Part shown: piece after piece, positions 58,101 to 64,000 of the stretch | Position numbering within the stretch: position 1 is the first letter of the stretch | How the letters are laid out: each line of letters starts with the position of its first letter | Source: Nematostella vectensis | Taxonomy: Eukaryota; Cnidaria; Anthozoa; Actiniaria; Edwardsiidae | Reading direction: 5' to 3' | DNA: 64,000 nucleotides | Assembly: GCF_932526225.1 (NCBI RefSeq) | Contig: NC_064039.1 | Span: 12,790,139-12,854,138 of the forward strand | Program-made: the position numbers and the translations under genes | Notes under the pieces: generated by a model | What the model saw: only the letters and a program-made list of their open reading frames with translations | The model's database searches: none | Told to the model about the DNA's origin: nothing

Positions 58101-59830
58101 TGCAAAGATGAACAAGCTCGCCCAACCTATCGCTGATCGGGTGAGTGTCTACCTGATTGTCTGTCTTGTCTACAAGAACGCCAGTCCGCTTGTCCGTCCG
58201 TCCGTCCGTCCGTCCGTCTTTTTCTTTTTGTTTGACTGTGCATCTCGTGTGTTTCTCAGTGTCCCGATTCGAGTTCCAAGAACGACTTGTTAGCGTACCT
58301 TCAGCGCATTGCGCTCTACTCGCATCAGCTGACGATCACGAGCCGAGTGAAGGCCGACGTGCAAATGATCAGCGGGGAACTCGTCGTTTCTGGGGTAAGC
58401 CATATCCAACCCTCTCCTCTGTGTACCGCCCTTGCGCCCTCCTATCTAAGGGTATAGGATATATTAAGGTGTATACTGAAACCCATAGATATGGATAATG
58501 CATATAATGTATACCACAGGGGCTATGACATGATGGGCTATGATGTATAAAAAGGACCATTAAAGATGTTTCGATTAAGAGTTCTGTTCTCGTTTTAGTT
58601 GGACAGCGCGACATCTCTGATCACATCCGCTAGAAACCTGATGAACGCCGTCATTCTCACCGTCAAAGCATCCTACGTCGCATCCACAAAGGTATGAAGC
58701 ACCGCACGTTAAGCACACTCGTGAAAAGAGGGGGAAGGGGGGGGGGATGGTTGAGATGGTGTCAACCAAAGGAGAGATGGCTGAGTCATTGGTAGCACTC
58801 GCACGTGAAAACACACTCGTGAAAAGAGGTGGGAAGGGGGGGATGGTTGAGATGGTGTCAACCAAAGGAGAGATGGCTGAGTCATTGGTAGCACTCGCAC
58901 GTTAAAACACACTCGTGAAAAGAGGGGGGAAGGGGGGGGATGGTTGAGATGGTGTCAACCAAAGGAGAGATGGCTGAGTCATTGGTAGCACTCGCACGTT
59001 AAAACACACTCGTGAAAAGAGGGGGGAAGGGGGGGATGGTGTCAACCAAAGGAGAGATGGCTGAGTCATTGGTAGCACTCGCACGTTAAACACACTCGTG
59101 AAAAGAGGGGGGGAGGGGTTGATGGTTGAGATGGTGTCCACCAGATGAGAGATGGCTGAGTCATTGGTAGCACTCGCACGTTAAAACACACTCGTGAAAA
59201 GGGGGGGTGGGGGGTGGATGGTTGAGATGGTGTCAACAAAAGGAGAGATGGCTGAGTCACCACTGAACCACTTGGTTTAAGCAAGAGACTCCTCGTTTTG
59301 TTTATCCAGACATTATTATGTGTAGACATTACCTCTAAGATTTCTTTTCTTATTTAGCATTCATCAGACGCCGTCTCAAATATTGTTAGTACGACTTAAT
59401 GTCACCAGGACAAGTGAAAATAAAATAATTATTCTCTCTACAGCCTCATATGAACTATTCGTCAATGCAACACTCTAACTTTCGTTCTAACCATTTTAAA
59501 ATTAAATATTTAAAAAAACCTAACCTTTTACGTTCGCGAAGTCGCTATCACTTCTCTCCTCAAAGATAAACAATGCCATCGTGAATGTGTAATTTCCAAA
59601 TTGCTTACGTTTACTTGCCGCTTTCGCAGCACAAGTCTGGTAGCGTCAAATCACCTGTGGTGTCGTGGAGAATGCGTGCTCCTGAAAAGAAACCGCTGGT
59701 CCATCTTGAAGCGCAAGACGAGCGCCTTGCCGATCTTCAGCGCGCCGATCAAGTCCGACAAGAATCTCCCATTCAAGCACTCAGCGAGTTCGACACTGCC
59801 GAGCGCCGACGGAAGCCCGACTTCTACTAG
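43192..59830 (+). CDS. CTNNA: Alpha-catenin with two inserted ILEI/FAM3-type domains, 26 exons
   Basis: Exons: 43192-43320, 44531-44720, 45172-45338, 45662-45781, 46120-46209, 46308-46481, 46628-46831, 47205-47294, 47664-47816, 48366-48458, 48885-49041, 49533-49733, 50537-50640, 50767-50814, 50903-51008, 51432-51698, 52358-52561, 53202-53465, 53702-53908, 54277-54416, 56765-56946, 57893-57941, 58084-58140, 58260-58394, 58599-58691, 59630-59830. They sum to 3825 bases, 1274 residues, with every phase matching. The start (WDPKTLEIRTHSVEKALEPL) is the beta-catenin-binding N-domain. Exon 7 holds the vinculin-binding helix (IIAECNAVRQALQDLLSEYM, about 335-355). Exons 9-14 are the M region. Exon 20 is an acidic serine-rich linker, and exons 21-26 are the actin-binding domain (IIVLAKKMCMMMMEMSDFTR; tail SPIQALSEF). 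Vertebrate relatives have about 906 residues; here residues 676-989 are extra. Intron 1 has a GC donor. The protein links cadherin-beta-catenin complexes to actin at adherens junctions. Confidence 0.95.
49450..49532 (+). repeat. Tandem duplication of the exon 12 acceptor region
   Basis: A 67-base segment containing CTTGTTACTACTAGTAATAC, TGTCGTGTTTTATTTCT and CCAGAGGCG occurs twice back to back (acceptor AGs ending at 49465 and 49532). Only the second continues into the conserved HILEDVNKCVQALQE sequence. Confidence 0.88.
50105..50440 (-). repeat. Dispersed GC-rich-ended repeat, copy 4, in intron 12
   Basis: Contains GACAATAAACGTCCCGTGGA, TACTGCAAAGGCATAAAAAA, two long C-runs and GGTCCACTTTTTCGGATTTC. 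It is inserted in alpha-catenin intron 12 and ends about 100 bases before exon 13. Confidence 0.72.
50982..51390 (+). repeat. 54-base array of the exon 15 end plus its donor site
   Basis: Starting from the last bases of exon 15, a unit of exactly 54 bases recurs, reading AACTGCTTATGACGCCCTCA, AAGCCAGCGGTAAGT and then a short purine-rich part. Donor-like GT positions fall at 51009 (the true one), 51063, 51117, 51171, 51225, 51279, 51333 and about 51384 (decayed). Confidence 0.93.
51773..52111. mobile_element. MITE-like inverted-repeat element in intron 16
   Basis: GCGCTTCTGCCGTGCCGAAT plus CCAATTG at the left returns as a near-exact complement at the right. The interior has more CGTGCCGAA words. 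It is about 340 bp, non-coding, and lies between the two exons of the first ILEI domain. Confidence 0.75.
53551..53680 (+). pseudogene. Decayed copies of the start of exon 19
   Basis: After an acceptor-like TGCCTCCTTAG at 53540-53550, the sequence GTGAACGACGCCAAAT of exon 19 appears at 53559. A more degraded copy (GTCTCGAACGATGCCATTTG, then CTCGCTCTAA) follows at about 53640. The true exon 19 starts at 53702. Neither copy can encode the domain; the frame from the first one ends in TAA near 53668. Confidence 0.8.
54690..56756. repeat. 83-base satellite in intron 20, about 24 copies
   Basis: The unit contains TACTAACTCCATATG, a C-run of 7-14, CTCCACTCCCCGAAACACAC, GGGCATTTACAGCATACACT and ACCCTAATGCTATCG. 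Copies are highly similar and vary mostly in C-run length. The last copy runs directly into the true acceptor of exon 21. Confidence 0.96.
56738..56764 (+). promoter_or_regulatory. Branch site and acceptor of exon 21
   Basis: TACTAAC at 56738-56744 is the ideal branch sequence. Its branch A is 21 bases before the AG of GCTCTCGTTTCAG, a normal spacing. The same TACTAAC is repeated in the satellite upstream. Confidence 0.8.
57212..57450. repeat. 21-23-base minisatellite in intron 21
   Basis: About eleven copies of TATCTAAATAACGCCTCCCC with small changes in C-run length. A related AACGCCTCC word recurs near 57738. Confidence 0.92.
58188..58218. repeat. (GTCC)n microsatellite in intron 23
   Basis: Seven tandem GTCC tetranucleotides followed by a pyrimidine tract. 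It lies about 40 bases before the acceptor of exon 24 and could contribute to its pyrimidine context. Confidence 0.9.
58700..59262. repeat. About 95-base minisatellite in intron 25
   Basis: Six copies containing ACACTCGTGAAAAGAGGGGG, GATGGTTGAGATGGTGTCAA, GGAGAGATGGCTGAGTCATT and GGTAGCACTCGCACGT. One copy lacks the GGTTGAGAT part. The minus-strand open frames are repeat artefacts. Confidence 0.93.
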
Positions 59831-60176
59831 ACGGGGCACCGTCGGTCGCCCAAGCCTCTACACTTGGTTTCAGGAGCTTGGGAAAACGGTCAAGCCTTTT
59901 TTTAAGATTTGCAAAGGGTCTGACGTGTTTTCACCACTAGCTAGATCTTGAATGAATACTAGAAATGTTAGATAGACGATAGTAGATAGATGATAAGTTA
60001 TTTCACGCATTTCTATGCATGTCTTTTTGGCTTCAGCCCTCTAGGTACAAAAGGGTTTAACCACCTACCTTCTTGTACGGGGGTATGAGTTATTTTATAC
60101 AGTGTTTCAAATGATATTTTGTAGATCTACTCACAAACTTTTCAAGGAAAGATAGAACTAGATTTGTAAAGAAAAT

Positions 60177-60182
60177 AATAAA
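60177..60182 (+). terminator. Polyadenylation signal of alpha-catenin
   Basis: AATAAA lies 347 bases after the alpha-catenin stop codon in an A-rich context, and nothing gene-like stands between. This is the best candidate for the transcript end. Confidence 0.6.
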
Positions 60183-60214
60183 AAGAAAGATAGCGCTAAA
60201 GCGGCTTGTCAGCC

Positions 60215-60972
60215 TCACCTCCCCTCCCCCTCGTGCATTTACAACCTTCCTTCCCCCTTAACACCCTTTCCCCTTTACACCCTACCCCCTTTACACCCTA
60301 CCCCCTTTACACCCTTCCCCCTTTACACCCTTTCCCCTTTACACCCTTTCACCTTTACACCCTACCCCCTTTACACCCCTCCCCCTTTACCCCCTTCCCC
60401 CTGTACCCCCTTCCCCCTTTACCCCCTTCCCCCTTTACCCCCTTCCCCCTGTACCCCCTTCCCCCTTTACCCCCTTCCCCCTTTACCCCCTTCCCCCTTT
60501 ACCCCCTTCCCCCTTTACACCCTTTCCCCTTTACACCCTTTCCCCTTTACACCCTACCCCCTTTACACCCTTTACCACCTTCCCCCTTTACCCCCTCCCC
60601 CCTTTCCCCTTTACCCCCTTTGCCTTTACACCTTTTCCTCTTTACACCCTTCCCCCTTTACACCTTTCCCCCTTTACACCCTTTACCACCTTCCCCTTTA
60701 CACCCTTCCCCCTTTACCCCTTTCCCTTTACACCCTTCCCCCTTTACACCCTTCCCCCTTTACACCCTTCCCCCTTTACACCCTTCCCCCTTTACACCCT
60801 TCCCCCTTTACACCCTTCCCCCTTTACCCCCTTCCCCATTACACCTTTACACCTTTTCCCCTTTATACCCTTCCCCCTTTACCCCCTTCCCCTTTTACAC
60901 CTTTTCCCCTTTACACCCTTCCCCCTTTACACCCTTCCCCCTTTACACCCTCCCCCTTTACACCCTTTTCGC
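60215..60972. repeat. Pyrimidine-rich minisatellite (CCCTTTACACC type)
   Basis: About 50 imperfect copies of a roughly 15-base unit such as CCCTTTACACCCTTCCC. One frame stays open for 266 codons, but it is only repeated Pro/Leu/Phe/Thr/Ser and is not a gene. Confidence 0.95.
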
Positions 60973-61204
60973 TTTCATTATTGGAAGAACACCTCATAAT
61001 TATTGATTTAGCTCTGCATAGAGAATGAAATCATCGCTTTATTGTTATCGATTTCGCCAACATTTAGCTGGTAGAAGCCTAGGACAAGGCGCTCATATTT
61101 ATGACTTGGTGGATGGAGGGTGGAGGACGGGCTGTTATAGGCCAGAACCCCCCAAATCACTACTCTCCTGAATATCATGATCTTCCCCGTAGTACCAACA
61201 CGCC

Positions 61205-61378
61205 AATAAACACACCAAGATTGTTGTTTGTCGTGCGCTTGGCTGACAACCGCACGACCAGCGGAGTTAAAAGCTAAAAAATCCGAGCAAATATCGTTTG
61301 TACACAGACTTTTTTGTAATTTTACAATTTTTTATCATTCTATTTTAATAAAGCTCCAAGGAGCGAGTGTATCAGATT

Positions 61379-61409
<31 letters not shown>
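61205..61409 (+). mobile_element. Retrocopy-like 3' end: AATAAA followed by a poly(A) tract
   Basis: AATAAA at 61347-61352 is followed 28 bases later by 29-30 uninterrupted A bases from 61381. This is the arrangement of a reverse-transcribed mRNA or non-LTR element end. The upstream part shows no protein that I recognise. The 5' limit is uncertain. Confidence 0.5.
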
Positions 61410-61413
<4 letters not shown>

Positions 61414-61574
61414 AAAACGGTAAAAAAAGACCCGATCAAAAATCCCAGGCAATTAGAAGCATACTCGCGCGTCGCGCGAAAAACACAGCTATTACACTGG
61501 TAGCCCGCACTCTCTAGTGACTAGCGGTCAGCACCAGGAACGCCTTGTCAATAACTGATCTGAACGGAGTAAAA

Positions 61575-63906
61575 ATGTCTCAAACTGCTCGATTTAGAGG
61601 CAAAAAGGAAAATAAAGATGGACAGACATCTAAAGGAAATGCGCAAAATCTGGAAAGGTTAGTGTTTTTTATTCGCTATTCGACAAATATCCGGTATCAA
61701 ACCCGGATTGTAAATGAATTATAGCCGGTGTAATCACGTCTTTCAGGGGTAGCGTTTTGTCGTGTTGTATGAAGGGATTTTAAAATAGCACACTGAAAGG
61801 ATCAGTCAATAATATGGAGATTTCTTACAAATTTTGAGGTCTTTACAATCCCTCCATGAAGCCCACTTAGCAAGACGCCTGAGGAGTGAGCATGTCATGA
61901 GGTGTAATGATGGACTTTGACCCCTGTGTTCGCCCTTGTTGTTATTATCCAAATGAAGGTGTAAAATTTGTAGCCTACTACTTATGTGAGCCTGCAGTCG
62001 GACGAATTAACAAATTAATTGTTTTTTTTTCAGTGAAAAAGTAGTTACAAAAAGCAAAACCTGGTAAGGCATAATGAGTTTGTTTTTGTTAGAAAATGAG
62101 CCTATCACTTGGCGTTCATGGGGGACTATGGTAGTTGAAATTCTACATCCCTCAAATGATGCCTTACAGCTACTATAATCATTCTTTAACACTCTCCTTT
62201 TTTGTTCCATTTCTCATCAATGTTTTGTGTGTTTTTGTTAATGCTTATTATTTTTTTGTTTGTATTTTTCTCCTAAGAAGGGAGGGCATTCTTGAAACCA
62301 CCACTAGGCCACACCCTTGGATTGTACTAATTTTTTAAAGTCCATATAACCTTTCAGAGTTGAAAGATTTTTTCAATTCTTTATATTTTCACCTTCCAAA
62401 TGGTATGTCGTTCGTATGGACCCTAACATGTGTTCGTGCGAATAACTCAAATCTGTAATATTGAGGTATTTTGGTCAACCTTTGGAAAAAAGGCTGTGAA
62501 CTGAAAGGCCCGGGTCTGGTCATTTGTGACGTATATCGAGATGTCAACCAAATTACATGAGAAAACATATGCGCGCGCTAAACTGGTTACTGCTTCATGT
62601 CTTCTTAGTTATTGCTGAAGAACATTGTGTTGTTACAACTTTTACTGTCGCCTTTATATCTCAACCTGGTAGTCAAATAATTATTTAACTTCAGGAAACA
62701 AATCTGCAAAATTTAGCAGGTATTTTTTAGTCTTTGAATTGTTTTTGCATTGTGTGCGTGCGCTGCATTCGAAATCAAGAATGGCGACATTCTCATGAGC
62801 GTGCACTGTTTTTAAAACCTACAACAAAACGATATTTTCTTTTTTTCGTATACAATTCTTGACTTTAAATTATTCTTTAATTCATTGTGGGTAGCATTGC
62901 AATAGGAAACAATTCGCCGATATTTTGTGGTATTGGCGTCTGTGAATTTTAATGGCTTTAAGGAAAATACATTCTTTCAGATTTTCCCGCTAAAACTTGG
63001 AATTATTCACTTGATTCAATCTATTTTCGCGTGGCCAGGAAAATTCCAATTTCAATCAAATTTAATTTGAAAGTTTATCTATACTTTGTTTTGGCTAGAT
63101 TGATATAAGTGGAAGGTTTTAAGAACTTTAAGCAATCTTATCACGTGCGGATCCTGGAGTCAAAAAAGGGGGGAGCAGAAGTAAAAGTTTCAATAAGGAG
63201 AGGATTCATTGTTCTTCAGTGGATATCCTTATATTTCTTATTATTTTTAAGCCAAATCTCTGAAAATAGGGGGGTGCTTCGCCCACCCCTAGATCCGTCC
63301 CTGCTTATTATTCTATAAATACTTGTTTGTGGTAGCACAGTAATGCTCAAACAACACATATGTAATGTAATAACATGTGTTTTATTCTTTTTTTTCAGGT
63401 CATTGATTAAGTATATACTTAAGTTGGTTATTATTATACCAGTGGTCCTATACCTGTTGGCTGTTACTCTGATCTATACTTCATCATTTGTGAGAGAACA
63501 AGCAATATTTCTCAATTATGGTGAGCAGAATTTAAAATATATGTTGGTTGTCATTGTGGAGTTATGATTTCATATTATACTGCTTTTCCCTATTTCAGCT
63601 AATAATCCATTTGTTAACTTCTCAACCCCTGAAGCTTATGGTGCAAAGGGTGCAATAAATTTCCACATTAATGGACCTGCAGGAAAATTAGGTACTTGGT
63701 AAGTATTACAAGCTCAAAACAACCCTCGTCACCTTGAATTTTAGATGATATTTTCAAATTGTTTGAATGAAAAAGCTGACCTGTGATTTATGTGTTTTTT
63801 TTTTCTGTGATAATTTCAGGTACATTCCTGCTAAAGAGATACCTAATACAAACCTTGGGGATGGTCAACCTATATTTCTTTATCTCCATGGCAATGCCTT
63901 CAATAG
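61575..63906 (+). CDS. ABHD12: ABHD12-like serine hydrolase, first five exons (cut by window end)
   Basis: Exons 61575-61657, 62034-62063, 63399-63520, 63599-63698 and 63820-63906 join with matching phases (2, 2, 1, 2, 2). They give a basic N-terminus, one hydrophobic membrane anchor (LVIIIPVVLYLLAVTLIY), then QAIFLNYANNPFVNF, LGTWYIPA and PIFLYLHGNAFNR. The anchor, the IFLN motif that follows it and the LYLHGN oxyanion strand match ABHD12, a membrane lipase that cleaves lysophosphatidylserine. The catalytic serine, aspartate and histidine lie beyond the window. A donor GTAATA follows exon 5, so the gene continues. The close relatives ABHD12B and ABHD13 are less likely but not excluded. Confidence 0.85.
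63130..63305 (+). repeat. Dispersed repeat, second family, copy 2
   Basis: Matches the reverse of 26060-26245 through AAGTTTC/AGAGTTTC, GGATTCATTGTTCTTC and CTGAAAATAGGGGG. It lies in intron 2 of the ABHD12-like gene. Confidence 0.7.
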
Positions 63907-64000
63907 GTAATACTATTATTATATTTTATTTATATTTATGGTTGTAGTGCAAACAATCATTTTAGCTTGTTAAAATCAGGGGAAATGTGGTCACATCCTC

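Noticed and set aside
60206..61006. 266-codon open frame
   Set aside because: It is only a translation of the CCCTTTACACC-type minisatellite, with Pro/Leu/Phe/Thr/Ser in endless variation and no domain.

Overview
The window reads as a piece of an animal nuclear genome. It is AT-rich between genes, its genes are broken up by short introns with GT-AG borders, and it is full of minisatellites, microsatellites and small inverted-repeat transposons. The gene set (a peptide-type GPCR, a secreted CUB-CUB-PAN protein, a CNNM-type transporter, alpha-catenin and ABHD12) is metazoan. The single-exon peptide-type GPCR, the high intron conservation in alpha-catenin and the type of dispersed repeats suggest a marine invertebrate. 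A sea-anemone-like cnidarian is my best guess, but the sequence does not prove it.

Layout. 1-3420: simple repeats and two minisatellites with 31-base units. 3421-4467 (-): an intact, apparently intronless class A GPCR. 4468-30174: about 25.7 kb with no gene I can support, holding foldback elements, dispersed repeat copies and one large minisatellite. 30175-36883 (+): a five-exon gene for a secreted CUB-CUB-PAN protein. 38329-38401 (-): a tRNA-like gene with anticodon GAT. 38550-41682 (+): a three-exon CNNM (ancient conserved domain protein) gene. 43192-59830 (+): a 26-exon alpha-catenin gene. 61575 to the window end (+): the first five exons of an ABHD12-like serine hydrolase.

The most striking observation is in alpha-catenin. 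Between the M region and the actin-binding domain, four exons (51432-53908) keep the frame open and add about 314 residues. These form two tandem ILEI/FAM3-type (GG) domains of 157 residues each. That family is otherwise known to me from secreted FAM3 proteins, the luminal stem of POMGnT1 and the CEMIP/TMEM2 group. I do not know of it in a cytosolic junction protein. All four exons are phase 1-1, and the cassette can be removed without shifting the frame.

The same gene carries several tandem arrays that are copies of its own splice junctions. They are a 54-base array of the exon 15 end with its donor, about 24 copies of a segment holding a TACTAAC branch site before exon 21, a duplicated acceptor before exon 12, and decayed copies of the start of exon 19.

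The genes do not form an operon or an obvious pathway. CNNM, alpha-catenin and ABHD12 are simply arranged head to tail on one strand.
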